Assembly: GCA_029256325.1 (NCBI GenBank)
Contig: JAQSYD010000023.1
Location: 1-43,247, forward strand
DNA from: Clostridia bacterium
GTDB taxonomy: Bacteria > Bacillota > Clostridia > Lutisporales > Lutisporaceae
Length of the DNA: 43,247 bases
Reading direction: 5' to 3'
Part shown: piece after piece, positions 24,152 through 33,403 of the stretch
Numbering within the stretch: the first letter of the stretch is position 1
Layout: every line of letters starts with the position of its first letter
Notes under the pieces: model-generated
Databases searched by the model: none
Told to the model about the DNA's origin: nothing
Seen by the model: the letters and a program-made list of their open reading frames with translations, nothing else
Position numbers and translations under genes: made by a program

Positions 24152-26287
24152 TTGAATTTGCAACGTGATTTTTTAGCGAACAATAAAGGTCAGCGTATGC
24201 TTGCATTTGATTTGCAGAAAGTATTGATGAAAATATTTGAACGTTCAAATATATCATTTGCAGTTTTTGAGGTGGATCATAAGCTTTTACCAACAAGTTT
24301 TATCAACGTAAACAAAGCCTTTTGCGAAAAGCTTGGATATGCGAGAGAAGAATTATTATCAAAAAGTATCATAGAGGTTTACGGGGAGCCCATTGATAAA
24401 ATCAAAAAAACAAATAATTCAAGGAACGCTATTGATAAGGCTATGGTAACTCGGCGGTATTTGTTAGGTAAAAATGGGGTAAGGCTGCCTGTTGAAATAC
24501 ATCAATATAATACAAATATAAAAGGCGTTCCCATTGGAATAGCTATAATAATCGATATATCAGAGCAATTAGATTCTCAAATTAAACTAGATGAAAGTGA
24601 AGCTCATTACAAGAGAATTGTTGAACAGATGCCTGATGCCATATTTATTTGTGATAGCAATAGAATTATATATGCCAACAAGTCAGCAGTAAGGTTTTTA
24701 GGAAGAAAGAGCGTGAAGGAAGTCGTGGATAAACCGCTTCATATGTTTACACACGCGGATTATTATGAAGAAATAATTAAGCAGATAAACTTTGTATTGA
24801 ATAAAAAAGAGCAAGTCCCAAACTTTGAAACAAAATTTGTTAGAAATGATAATTTAGAATTCTATGTAAATAGCTCGACAAACTATCTCATATACCATGG
24901 TATTCCTGCTGTACAGATCATCGTGAGGGACATTACAGAAAAAAAGAAGAATCAAGACATCATTAAATTTATGGCTTACCATGACAATATGACCGGGCTA
25001 TGCAACCTCACACATTTCCATGACAAGCTTACCAGCTATATTCATCGCAATAAATTTACAAATAATATTGCAGCAGTACTTTATTTGGATGTTGACGGAT
25101 TTAAAGCGGTAAATGATTCTTTGGGACATGCAATTGGGGACAAGCTTATTATAGCTATCAGCAATAGATTAAAATCATTTCTGGATAAGAATCATATCGT
25201 AGCAAGGGGTTTTGGGGATGAATTTCTAATTTTAATGAAAGATACAACAAAAGAATTAGTAGATCATTATACAAACAAGATTATACATGGCTTTAGGGAG
25301 TCCTTTTGTATAGATACTTATGAATTTTATCTTTCTATGAGCATAGGCATCAGCTATTATCCCGAAAATGGAAAAGAGGCAAAGGTGTTAGTGAAAAATT
25401 CTAAAATAGCCTTATATAATGTAAAAGAGAATGGTCGGGATAATCTCAGGACATATGATATAACACTTAAAGAAAAATCTGAGGCACAAGCAAAGATTAA
25501 GAATAATTTAAGAAAGGCTTTAGAAAAAGAAGAGTTTTTGATACATTATCAGCCAAAAGTAGATATTAGCAGTGGACAAGTGAGTGGGGCTGAAGCGTTG
25601 ATTAGGTGGAACTACCAAAGTACATCTATGATACCTCCAAGTGATTTTATACCTATCGCTGAAGAGTCAAGGATGATTGTACCCATCGGGGATTGGGTTC
25701 TATACAATGTATGCAAGCAGCAAATTGAGTGGAAGAAAAAGGGAATCGTATCTTTGCGTACTGCCGTTAACATTTCAGCAGTGCAGCTGCAAAATAAAAA
25801 TTTCTTGAATACTGTACATCAAATTTTGCGAGATACCAAAGTGGACCCAAAATACTTAGAATTTGAGATAACAGAAAGTGCATTGATTAATAATTTCAGC
25901 AGTTCAAATGAAGTTCTAAATGAACTAAGAAAAATAGGAATTGAGATTTCCCTTGACGATTTTGGCACGGGGTACTCCTCATTAAGCTATTTAAGAAATC
26001 TAAATATAGATAACTTAAAAATTGACCGTTGTTTTATTCGAGATATTTCAAAGGATAAAAAAAACTCCGATATCGTAAAGGGTATTATTGAAATGGCGCA
26101 TGCATTAGGCATAGTAGTTACTGCAGAAGGGGTTGAGGATGTAAAGCAGCTTATGATATTGAAGCAGTTTGAATGTGATTATATGCAAGGATATTTATTT
26201 AGTAGGCCGCTGCCCAAAGAGGATTATGAAAAAGCCATACAAAGTAATTTATATAAACCTCATGAGATATTCAAGCTATTAAATTAA
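24152..26287 (+). CDS. PAS-PAS-GGDEF-EAL cyclic-di-GMP phosphodiesterase
   Basis: A 711-residue soluble signalling protein: PAS 1 (about 32-140), PAS 2 (about 150-262), GGDEF (about 270-435) and EAL (about 445-700). The EAL domain looks active, with E481-A-L in GAEALIRWN, the DDFGTGYSS loop at 602-610 and EGVE near 659. The GGDEF site is altered: the motif reads GFGDEF (353-358), so its first Gly is Phe354, and the usual GLxNR reads GLCNL. It is therefore probably a phosphodiesterase with a non-catalytic, perhaps GTP-sensing, GGDEF. The start is TTG 24152 or TTG 24158 after GAGGGGG; the second has better spacing. It is in an operon with the chemoreceptor 13 nt downstream. Confidence 0.9.
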   Translation: MNLQRDFLANNKGQRMLAFDLQKVLMKIFERSNISFAVFEVDHKLLPTSFINVNKAFCEKLGYAREELLSKSIIEVYGEPIDKIKKTNNSRNAIDKAMVTRRYLLGKNGVRLPVEIHQYNTNIKGVPIGIAIIIDISEQLDSQIKLDESEAHYKRIVEQMPDAIFICDSNRIIYANKSAVRFLGRKSVKEVVDKPLHMFTHADYYEEIIKQINFVLNKKEQVPNFETKFVRNDNLEFYVNSSTNYLIYHGIPAVQIIVRDITEKKKNQDIIKFMAYHDNMTGLCNLTHFHDKLTSYIHRNKFTNNIAAVLYLDVDGFKAVNDSLGHAIGDKLIIAISNRLKSFLDKNHIVARGFGDEFLILMKDTTKELVDHYTNKIIHGFRESFCIDTYEFYLSMSIGISYYPENGKEAKVLVKNSKIALYNVKENGRDNLRTYDITLKEKSEAQAKIKNNLRKALEKEEFLIHYQPKVDISSGQVSGAEALIRWNYQSTSMIPPSDFIPIAEESRMIVPIGDWVLYNVCKQQIEWKKKGIVSLRTAVNISAVQLQNKNFLNTVHQILRDTKVDPKYLEFEITESALINNFSSSNEVLNELRKIGIEISLDDFGTGYSSLSYLRNLNIDNLKIDRCFIRDISKDKKNSDIVKGIIEMAHALGIVVTAEGVEDVKQLMILKQFECDYMQGYLFSRPLPKEDYEKAIQSNLYKPHEIFKLLN

Positions 26288-26300
26288 GGGGGGAGATCCT

Positions 26301-28379
26301 ATGAAGTCAATAAGAAACCAACTCATAATCATTACACTTTTGTTAGTCATCATACCTTTTGCAGCCTCCAATATTGTCGGATATATTTTAATTTCTCAAG
26401 GCTTTCAGAATAACCTTGAGCAGACAAATCAGACTCTTGCAGCTTCTATTTCAGATAATGTAAGTGCATTTATAGAAAAAGCATACAGTACGACAGCAGA
26501 GATTTCATATATGAAAGCTGTAAAGGCTTTTGAGGCAGAAGAGCAAAAGAATATATTGGTTGATACTGTAGGACGACATAAATATTTTGATTTGCTATAT
26601 ATTCAGGGTATAGACGGAATGCAAACAGCCAGATCATCAGGAACCGTTGGAGATCGTTCAGGAAGATGGTGGTTTAAGCAGATGATGGGAGATAAACAGC
26701 CCTTTGTAAGTAAATCCTATTATTCAGTAAATGGTAACGTTCCTGTTACGTCTGTATTTTTGCCAATATATGACGATGCCTCAGACTTAGTGGGGGTTAT
26801 GGGCTCGGATATAAAGCTTGATGCACTTCAGACCATGGTTGAAAAGTTTAGTAAGAACAGCAGCTATGCATATATCATAGATGGGGAAGGTGTCGTAATA
26901 GCACATCCTGACAAGCAGCAAATATCGGAGCTATATAATTATAAAATGTCAAACAAGACTGTGCTGGTAAAGGACAGCAGTGGCAACGTCATAAAAGATG
27001 AGAGCGGTAATCAGAAGACTGAGGTTTTGGATATTGAAGTGCCAAGCAAGCTGAAGGAGATTACTGAAAAGGCTCTAAATGGAGAGGTTGGAGTTGCCGA
27101 ATATATTGATGGTAATGGGCATAGCGTAATAAGCGCCTTTAGCACGGTTAAACTGCCTGGGAAGTCAAGTAACTGGGCTGTCATAACAGTTCAGAAAAAG
27201 TCGGATGCAATGGCTTTTGTAATGGATTATCAAGAGAAAAACATATTGGTAGCCTTAGGTTTAATTTTAGTAATTGTACTAGTTACTTACTTTGTCGCTA
27301 ACGGGATTACAAAGCCCATCGTCAATATCGTGCAGATGATGGAGAAGGCTTCAAAAGGAGATTTGACTGTACATAGCACATACAAATCAAAGAATGAGAT
27401 AGGCAGATTGAGTATAAGCTTTAGCAATATGATGATGAATATAAAAGATTTGATTATTAAAATCGATGAATTAGGAAAGCGTGTAGCTGCATCTTCAAAA
27501 ACCCTATCCGTAACAACAGAACAAACAGCTGCTTCTATTGAAGATGTAAGCAAAGCAATTATGGAAGTTGCGGGTGGCGCTAGTGAGCAGGCTAAGGATT
27601 CGGAAGGTGGCGTCACTGCAGTAACAAAGCTCTCCAAGGAAATCGAAGCGATATCAAATCAAATCAGTCTAAGTAAAGACTATTCTAATCAGATATTAAA
27701 TGCAAATGTGAAGGGCTTAGAGGCAATGGATATGCTTGCAGACAAAACAAATGAAAGCAATAAGGTTGGGAAAGAGGTTGCTGGTATTGTTGATGAACTA
27801 AACTATAAAGCCAATGAAATCAATACGATCGTAGAGACTATAATGGGGATATCTGAGCAGACCAATTTGTTGGCGTTGAATGCTGCCATTGAAGCTGCTA
27901 GAGCAGGTGAAGCAGGTAGAGGCTTTGCAGTTGTAGCGGATGAGGTAAGAAAGCTGGCGGAGAATACCAGTAAATCAAGTAATAATGTAAAGGACATCAT
28001 TGCTGCGATTCAGCAGGATGTCAAGCGAACTCAAGGTGCAATTAAGATATCACAAATGGTAAGTGATGAACAGAATAAAGCAGTAGTAAATTCAAAAGAA
28101 ACCTTTGCAGAAATATCTCAGGGCATTAAGGTAATAGTAGATCGAATTAACGATATAACAGAAGGTGTGTTATATATTAAGGAAAGTAGAGAACAAGTGA
28201 TCTCTGTCATCGAAAATATATCAGCTGTATCAGAAGAGACCGCGGCAAGTTCAGAACAGGTCTCCGCATCAATTCAACAGCAGAATGCCGCAGCAGACCA
28301 AATGGGTGCATTGGCTGAAGATTTGCATGAAATGGCCCAAAAACTGGAAACAACGATTCATATGTTCAAATTCAGTTGA
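26301..28379 (+). CDS. Methyl-accepting chemotaxis protein with dCache domain
   Basis: A 692-residue chemoreceptor. TM1 is at about 8-31, the extracellular dCache_1 domain at about 38-310, TM2 at about 316-336, HAMP at about 337-390, then the cytoplasmic signalling rod. Its tip carries [36 protein letters not shown] in family form. In the distal sensor, R122, W124, F125, Y140 and D170 have nearly the spacing of the amino-acid-binding dCache motif (one Tyr is Phe), so an amino acid or amine ligand is possible. There is no C-terminal CheR/CheB pentapeptide. GGGGGGAG lies 6 nt before ATG. It follows the EAL gene in one transcript, linking c-di-GMP and chemotaxis. Confidence 0.92.
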   Translation: MKSIRNQLIIITLLLVIIPFAASNIVGYILISQGFQNNLEQTNQTLAASISDNVSAFIEKAYSTTAEISYMKAVKAFEAEEQKNILVDTVGRHKYFDLLYIQGIDGMQTARSSGTVGDRSGRWWFKQMMGDKQPFVSKSYYSVNGNVPVTSVFLPIYDDASDLVGVMGSDIKLDALQTMVEKFSKNSSYAYIIDGEGVVIAHPDKQQISELYNYKMSNKTVLVKDSSGNVIKDESGNQKTEVLDIEVPSKLKEITEKALNGEVGVAEYIDGNGHSVISAFSTVKLPGKSSNWAVITVQKKSDAMAFVMDYQEKNILVALGLILVIVLVTYFVANGITKPIVNIVQMMEKASKGDLTVHSTYKSKNEIGRLSISFSNMMMNIKDLIIKIDELGKRVAASSKTLSVTTEQTAASIEDVSKAIMEVAGGASEQAKDSEGGVTAVTKLSKEIEAISNQISLSKDYSNQILNANVKGLEAMDMLADKTNESNKVGKEVAGIVDELNYKANEINTIVETIMGISEQTNLLALNAAIEAARAGEAGRGFAVVADEVRKLAENTSKSSNNVKDIIAAIQQDVKRTQGAIKISQMVSDEQNKAVVNSKETFAEISQGIKVIVDRINDITEGVLYIKESREQVISVIENISAVSEETAASSEQVSASIQQQNAAADQMGALAEDLHEMAQKLETTIHMFKFS

Positions 28380-28385
28380 TTTACG

Positions 28386-28428
28386 CATAAAGCTCCTAGA
28401 TGTTTTAGGAGCTTTATGTATTTATATA
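28386..28428 (+). terminator. Terminator of the EAL-chemoreceptor operon
   Basis: A perfect 12-bp stem, CATAAAGCTCCT (28386-28397) with AGGAGCTTTATG (28407-28418), followed by TATTTATATATTTT. Confidence 0.85.
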
Positions 28429-28557
28429 TTTTAATTGCTGACTGCAGAGCGGTTGTTTGATGGATTATTTAAATAAGCATTCATTGCATTTTAGAAGCCT
28501 GACATAAGTGCTAGCCTCACGATTTGCTTTGTTACAGCTACCCTTGAATCCTTCGTT

Positions 28558-29484
28558 CTAAGGCAAAAGTGGAAGATCACATTCTCTAACCCTAGAGGGG
28601 TATGAAATTACTTGCTCGTAAGGTGGAGGTGGTAGATTTGCATCCCTATGAATGTCGATTGGGATATCAATCCTGCTTTGATTCATATCATGTTGTCTTG
28701 TCAATTCAGCCACAACAATTCTACCAATATTGCGTCCAAGTCTTAGGCCTTCATCCAAATCTTCTATGAAATGGACTCCTCCAAAAAGTCTAGAAATTGA
28801 GCATTCTTCTGCCAGCTCCTTTAGCTTATATGCCTCGGTTGGGAAGAAGTAACTAAGGATGATTTCTGCAGTACCTGATATAACGGAGTGTCCTGAGGGA
28901 TAGCTGGGGAACTTAGGGGTGCATATTTCTGTAACAAGTTTCTGATCTAACTGATTTGGACGGGGTACATCCCAAAGATACTTATAGTACCAGGTTACGA
29001 TAAATGCATCATTGATGCCTGCTTGTACCGCGGCAAGTACACGAGCAGCATAAACTGGTGAAAGGCCATAGGTATCTATTAACCGATCAATGATTGGCGT
29101 CCATTGCTTTGTAGCAGGTCCTTCACCCCAATAAATCGCTATTTGACGCTGATGGGAGGTAAGATTTTTCAGGGTATTCTTTACATCAATCAATGATTTA
29201 TCAAAGTTGAAATTGTCAGGATGTTGTATTTCAAAGGTAATGGGTTCTCCGCTCAAGGTTGTAAAAGTGCCGTTCTCTTGTCGTCTTATAAAATACGTAT
29301 ACCAAGAGCCTGAACCTGGGTCAAGACCTTGAGGTATTCTAGATTCTCCTGCATAAGAAAGCGCTGACCATTTTCTAGGCAAATTAATGACTTTTGCTAT
29401 TGCTTCTCCTTCTTTAGCAGTGCACTCAACCTTTCTTGATAAAGAATCTATAATGTAGGTGCTAGAATCGTTGTTTGCTGTCAT
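28558..29484 (-). CDS. Vanadium haloperoxidase-like PAP2 family protein
   Basis: A 308-residue protein with the full active-site signature shared by vanadium haloperoxidases and PAP2 acid phosphatases. K168 and R175-P form KxxxxxxRP, S197-G-H199 lie in PSYPSGH, and R232 and H238 in SRLFGGVHFIED. Typical vanadium enzymes have the same order and spacing. No signal peptide or TM helix is seen, unlike membrane PAP2 phosphatases, so a soluble cytosolic enzyme is likely. Whether it binds vanadate and oxidises halide, or is a phosphatase, cannot be told from sequence. GAAAGGA lies about 10 nt before ATG 29484. It is transcribed alone, convergent with the chemoreceptor operon. Confidence 0.85.
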   Translation of the reverse strand: MTANNDSSTYIIDSLSRKVECTAKEGEAIAKVINLPRKWSALSYAGESRIPQGLDPGSGSWYTYFIRRQENGTFTTLSGEPITFEIQHPDNFNFDKSLIDVKNTLKNLTSHQRQIAIYWGEGPATKQWTPIIDRLIDTYGLSPVYAARVLAAVQAGINDAFIVTWYYKYLWDVPRPNQLDQKLVTEICTPKFPSYPSGHSVISGTAEIILSYFFPTEAYKLKELAEECSISRLFGGVHFIEDLDEGLRLGRNIGRIVVAELTRQHDMNQSRIDIPIDIHRDANLPPPPYEQVISYPSRVRECDLPLLP

Positions 29485-29830
29485 TTTTATTCGTTCCTTT
29501 CATAATATTTTATTCCTAATAAATCGCAGATACTTTAGTTGATGATTGAAGGGTTGTCCTCTTTCAATATTACAATATGCTATAAATGTGAAGCATGTGT
29601 ATGCAAGCAATAGAGATAAGGCTTTAATTTTTGTTTGATATTGGAAAATATAGCCCAAAGGGTTAAAATGATAGTATCAAGGTGATGAGAATCGGGCGAT
29701 ACAACGAATCATTAACCTGTATATGTCTGATGAAGGCTATAGGTTATTGGCATCACTCCTGAGTTTTGGAATTTTATAGACTAGTAGTAAATATACTTAT
29801 ACAGATTATCATTTATTAGGAGGAGATTGC
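29485..29830. other. Spacer between divergent genes
   Basis: No gene is seen. TAACCTGTATA near 29711 and TATAGGTTA near 29738 can form a bulged stem, and CTATA/TATAG words recur, so the leader of the PLP gene may be structured. I found no T-box, S-box or other riboswitch consensus and no well-spaced promoter on either strand. The ribosome site TAGGAGGAG sits at 29817-29825. Confidence 0.4.
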
Positions 29831-31306
29831 ATGAGAGAGTTAATTAATTTACAAATTGATGAAAAGCAGCTTAAAAAAAATAAGGAAAGCGCTCAAAAGA
29901 GAGAAGTTGTTATTCCAACGCTGGCTCAAATGAAAGATCCTAACAAAATTCCTATAAAAGTCAAAGAGAAATTGAGGCATACAGGTTTGTGGGATGTTGA
30001 TCCTATTAACTTGTTTAGAATCTCCTGGAAAAATGAACCGGTAAAAGAAGGCGGACTATACAATGTATTACCAAACTATGTTGAAATACCTTCTGAAATA
30101 TCTGGTGTCAAAGCAAGAATTTTTGCCATGTCCGGCAAGTACTTTCCAACAGGAGCACATAAGGTGGGTGCGAGCTTTGCCTGCCTGGTCCCACGGTTGG
30201 TTACGGGACAATTTGATCCCACCTATCATGAGGCAGTTTGGCCATCCACAGGCAACTATTGCCGTGGAGGTGCATACAACTCTGCATTATTAGGATGTAA
30301 ATCCGTAGCTATTTTGCCGCAGAATATGAGCAAAGAACGTTTTGAATGGTTGAGCAAAGTAGCAGGAGAGGTCATCGCAACACCGGGCTGTGAAAGCAAT
30401 GTAAAAGAAATATATGATAAAACCTGGGAGCTGCGGAGAACTAGAGACAATGCTGTCATATTCAATCAGTTTGGTGAGCTTGGAAATCATTTGTGGCACT
30501 ATGAAGTCACCGGCAATGCCATGAATGAAATCATCAAAGCGGAAGCCGGGCCGAAGGGTAGGGTTGCAGGGGTATGCCTGACATCGGGATCAGCAGGAAC
30601 CCTTGGAAGCGGAGACTATATTAAAGACCAGTACCCCACTGCAAAGCTTGCAGTTGGTGAAGCATTGCAGTGCCCTACTTTGCTTGATAATGGTTTTGGA
30701 GATCATAGAATTGAAGGTATTGGGGATAAGCATATACCTTGGATTCATAATGTTAAAAATACAGACATGGTTATTGCCATTGATGATAATGACAGCTTGG
30801 GGATGTTCCGTCTGTTTAATGAACCGGCAGGTCAGGAATATCTCAAAGGCATTGGTGTTTCACAGGAGGTTATTGAAAAGCTTTCCTGGGTAGGCATCTC
30901 TGGTGCAGCCAATATCATTTCTTGCATCAAGTTTGCAAAATACTTTGAGCTGGCAGAAGATGATATCGTAATGACGATTCTTACAGATTCTGCAGAGATG
31001 TACAAATCCAGACTGGAAGAAATGAAAGAAGAACGAGGCAAGGAATATCAAACTCTTGATGCTGCTATTGATCACAATAGATATGTTTTAGGTCTGAGAA
31101 CAGACAGTATGGAAGAACTAACATACCAAACAAAAAAACGCATTCATAACCTTAAGTATTATACCTGGATTGAGCAGCAAATGTATGATGTAGAAGAGTT
31201 AAATGCGCAGTGGTATGATTATGAGAACTATTGGGGCAGGCTGCACAAAATGGGACCGGAATTAGATAAATTGATTGAGCAATTCAATGAACAAATAAGT
31301 GAATAA
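29831..31306 (+). CDS. Fold-type II PLP-dependent enzyme of unknown reaction
   Basis: A 491-residue member of the tryptophan-synthase-beta / cysteine-synthase superfamily. The PLP lysine is K111 in FPTGAHKVGAS, the substrate loop is WPSTGNYCRGGAYN (138-150), and the phosphate loop is TSGSAGTLGSGDY near 248. A LTDSAEMYKSRLEEM segment near 390 is followed by a roughly 90-residue helical C-terminal tail. It is about 100-190 residues longer than TrpB or CysK and does not match either in the lysine motif, so I would not name the product; similar proteins are usually labelled PLP-dependent enzyme or beta subunit. Strong AGGAGG before ATG. It is monocistronic. Confidence 0.78.
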   Translation: MRELINLQIDEKQLKKNKESAQKREVVIPTLAQMKDPNKIPIKVKEKLRHTGLWDVDPINLFRISWKNEPVKEGGLYNVLPNYVEIPSEISGVKARIFAMSGKYFPTGAHKVGASFACLVPRLVTGQFDPTYHEAVWPSTGNYCRGGAYNSALLGCKSVAILPQNMSKERFEWLSKVAGEVIATPGCESNVKEIYDKTWELRRTRDNAVIFNQFGELGNHLWHYEVTGNAMNEIIKAEAGPKGRVAGVCLTSGSAGTLGSGDYIKDQYPTAKLAVGEALQCPTLLDNGFGDHRIEGIGDKHIPWIHNVKNTDMVIAIDDNDSLGMFRLFNEPAGQEYLKGIGVSQEVIEKLSWVGISGAANIISCIKFAKYFELAEDDIVMTILTDSAEMYKSRLEEMKEERGKEYQTLDAAIDHNRYVLGLRTDSMEELTYQTKKRIHNLKYYTWIEQQMYDVEELNAQWYDYENYWGRLHKMGPELDKLIEQFNEQISE

Positions 31307-31336
31307 ACAGAGAAGTTTACTATGCATAAATTCGCC

Positions 31337-31366
31337 TTGACAAATTTGCTGTTTAAGTGATAAACT
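31337..31366 (+). promoter_or_regulatory. Promoter of the proS leader
   Basis: TTGACA (31337-31342), 18-bp spacer, TAAACT (31361-31366). The expected start near 31373 is about 17 nt before the leader peptide and about 250 nt before proS. Confidence 0.7.
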
Positions 31367-31389
31367 GGTAAAAATCTTATTTAGGTGTG

Positions 31390-31446
31390 ATGATGATGAC
31401 TTATACATGTACATTAAAATTCAATAACTGCCCGAGCCCGAGTTAA
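31390..31446 (+). CDS. Putative 18-residue proS leader peptide
   Basis: Three ATGs in tandem (31390, 31393, 31396), the second and third 5-8 nt after AGGTG, open a short frame. It encodes MMMTYTCTLKFNNCPSPS and ends with TAA 31444-31446. Two Pro codons (31432-31434 and 31438-31440) lie three and one codons before the last sense codon, next to Cys and Ser. The gene downstream is prolyl-tRNA synthetase, and the stop codon is 1 nt before the first arm of a chain of alternative hairpins. These facts together suggest a regulatory peptide whose translation senses charged tRNA-Pro. No protein homology is expected or claimed. Confidence 0.55.
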   Translation: MMMTYTCTLKFNNCPSPS

Positions 31447-31447
31447 A

Positions 31448-31553
31448 GCATTTGTGCCGTAATAAACAGGCGCAAGTGCTATTTAAGCTTGTGCCTGTGT
31501 AGTATAGAGGCTATCGCTATGCAGGAATTCCTGTGTAGCGATTTTGTTTTTTT
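31448..31553 (+). promoter_or_regulatory. proS transcription attenuator (five-arm leader RNA)
   Basis: Arms that compete: arm 0 (31448-31458) pairs with arm 1 (31469-31479), 11 bp. Arm 1 (31466-31476) also pairs with arm 2 (31488-31498), 11 bp. Arm 2 (31494-31507) pairs with arm 3 (31511-31525), 14 bp with one bulge. Arm 3 (31513-31525) pairs with arm 4 (31530-31542), 13 bp with a 4-nt loop followed by TTTTGTTTTTTT. The 3:4 hairpin is an intrinsic terminator in front of proS and 2:3 is its antiterminator. A ribosome at the leader stop would cover arm 0, free arm 1 for arm 2 and cause termination. One held at the Pro codons would leave arm 0 free and cause read-through. Confidence 0.65.
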
Positions 31554-31623
31554 GAGTCTTGCTTCAAAGAGGCAAGCACCTATTATGGGTTATACTTATT
31601 AATAATTGAAAGGATTTGATCAT

Positions 31624-33318
31624 ATGTTAATCAGTAAATTGTTAGGGGAACGTTATAAAGAAAAACCAGGAGAAGCAATACTTCCAAGTCATATCTATCT
31701 CCTTAGAGGAGGATATATTCGTCAGGTATCCAACGGAATATATTCTATGCTGCTGCCTGCTAAAAAGGTTGCAAGAAAGATTGAGCAAATTATCCGCGAG
31801 GAAATGGATGCTATTGATGGTCAAGAGGTTCTATTCCCTGTGGTTCTGCCTGCTGAGCTTTGGCAGGAGTCCGGTCGTTTTGACAGTGTTACCAATGGGC
31901 TTATACGCTTTAAGGATAGAGTGGGACATGATATGCTGCTGGGAATGACCCATGAAGAAGCTGCCGTTCATCTTGCGCGAAGTGAGGTAAAATCCTATAC
32001 AAAATATCCTTTTATGATTTATCAAATACAAACAAAATTCCGTGACGAGACAAGAGCGAGAGGTGGACTTATCAGAGTGAGAGAGTTCACCATGAAGGAT
32101 GCTTATTCCTTTCATACCTCACAGGAGGACTTAGAGCAATATTATGAGAGAGCGCTGCAGGCTTATCACAGAATATTTGAGCGTGCTGGTGTTCCTCAGG
32201 TCATTTCTGTCCGTTCAGATAACGGTATGATGGGGGGCAAGGTATCCCATGAGTATATGCTGTTGTCTGATGTAGGTGAAGATACCATAGTATTATGTGA
32301 GCGCTGTGATTACAAAGCGAATATGGAGATTGCTGTTTCGCATATAGCACATAAAAGGCTTGAAGAGCAGCCTTTGGAGGAAATTCATACACCTAACATA
32401 ACGGATATCGATTCCTTGGCTGATTTCTTCAAAGTATCTCCAAACAGGCTGATGAAGGCTGCGGTATTTGCAGTAGAGAACAGCAACAAGCCTGTAGTCG
32501 TATTTTTGCGTGGTGATTTGCAGGTGAATGAAGCGAAGCTGAGAAATTCTATACAGGCAAACGTATTTCCACTGACAGATTATGAGAATGTAAATCTCTG
32601 CTTTGGGTTTATTGGAGCTTATGGTCTTGATGCAGAGGGTATGGATGTTGTTTATGATATTTCCCTGCAGGGTGAAAGCAACTTGATTGGCGGAGCGAAC
32701 AAGCTTGATTATCATCTTCAGGGCATCAGCATGGACAGGGATATTAAACCTGACAAATATGTTGATATCGCGAAGGTCAATGAAGGCGATACTTGTTCAA
32801 AATGCGGCAGCAAATTGAAGTTAAACCGAGGCATAGAAGTGGGTAATATTTTTCAGCTAGATACAAAATACACTGCCAGTATGAATATGACTTTTACGGA
32901 TATCGACGGAAAGCAGAAGCATCCTGTAATGGGCTGCTATGGAATTGGCGTAGGAAGGCTGCTGGCTAGCATCATAGAGGCAAGTCATGATGAGTATGGT
33001 CCAATATGGCCTATATCGGTGGCTCCTTGGCAAATCCATATCTGCCTGCTGAATAGTGAAAATGAGAACATCAGACAAATAGGATTTGAAATGTATGAGA
33101 AGCTAGGTAAAATCTATGATGTTTTGATGGATGATCGTAACGTCGCTGCCGGAATGCAATTTGCAGATGCAGATCTGTTGGGCGTACCTGTGAGAATTAT
33201 TGTTAGCAAACGAAATATTGAAAAAGGTGAGCTTGAGCTTGTAACAAGAGATAAAGCCATTAAAAAGAATATCAAGCTTGAAGATCTTGAAAAGGAACTT
33301 AGAGAAATAATAAGATAG
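31624..33318 (+). CDS. proS: Prolyl-tRNA synthetase
   Basis: A class II aminoacyl-tRNA synthetase that charges tRNA-Pro; 564 aa, bacterial type with an editing insertion. Motif 1 region VLFPVVLPAELW (about 70-80), TxE loop GMTHEEA, motif 2 FRDETRARGGLIRVREF (about 139-155), the YbaK-like INS editing domain (about 220-385), motif 3 GCYGIGVGRLL (about 437-447) and the anticodon-binding domain to the end are all present. ATG 31624 follows AAAGGA by 9 nt; an in-frame TTG at 31606 lacks a ribosome site. It has its own promoter and an attenuator with a Pro-containing leader peptide. A strong terminator follows, so it is a single-gene unit. Confidence 0.96.
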   Translation: MLISKLLGERYKEKPGEAILPSHIYLLRGGYIRQVSNGIYSMLLPAKKVARKIEQIIREEMDAIDGQEVLFPVVLPAELWQESGRFDSVTNGLIRFKDRVGHDMLLGMTHEEAAVHLARSEVKSYTKYPFMIYQIQTKFRDETRARGGLIRVREFTMKDAYSFHTSQEDLEQYYERALQAYHRIFERAGVPQVISVRSDNGMMGGKVSHEYMLLSDVGEDTIVLCERCDYKANMEIAVSHIAHKRLEEQPLEEIHTPNITDIDSLADFFKVSPNRLMKAAVFAVENSNKPVVVFLRGDLQVNEAKLRNSIQANVFPLTDYENVNLCFGFIGAYGLDAEGMDVVYDISLQGESNLIGGANKLDYHLQGISMDRDIKPDKYVDIAKVNEGDTCSKCGSKLKLNRGIEVGNIFQLDTKYTASMNMTFTDIDGKQKHPVMGCYGIGVGRLLASIIEASHDEYGPIWPISVAPWQIHICLLNSENENIRQIGFEMYEKLGKIYDVLMDDRNVAAGMQFADADLLGVPVRIIVSKRNIEKGELELVTRDKAIKKNIKLEDLEKELREIIR

Positions 33319-33337
33319 TAAAATCAAATGATAAATT

Positions 33338-33379
33338 AAGAGCTTATATATAGGGAGATGCCTATATATAAGCTCTTTG
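33338..33379 (+). terminator. Terminator of proS
   Basis: A perfect 17-bp stem with arms 33338-33354 and 33361-33377 (core AGCTTATATATAGG) and a 6-nt loop; the 3' arm ends in TTT. It probably also serves the convergent SGNH gene. Confidence 0.9.
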
Positions 33380-33403
33380 CATGGGTGGATATATTATGCA
33401 CAT

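Noticed and set aside
31373-31623. T-box riboswitch before proS
   Set aside because: Expected for a Firmicute synthetase gene, but the conserved T-box AGGGTGGNACCGCG and specifier-loop context are absent; a leader peptide and chained hairpins are seen instead.
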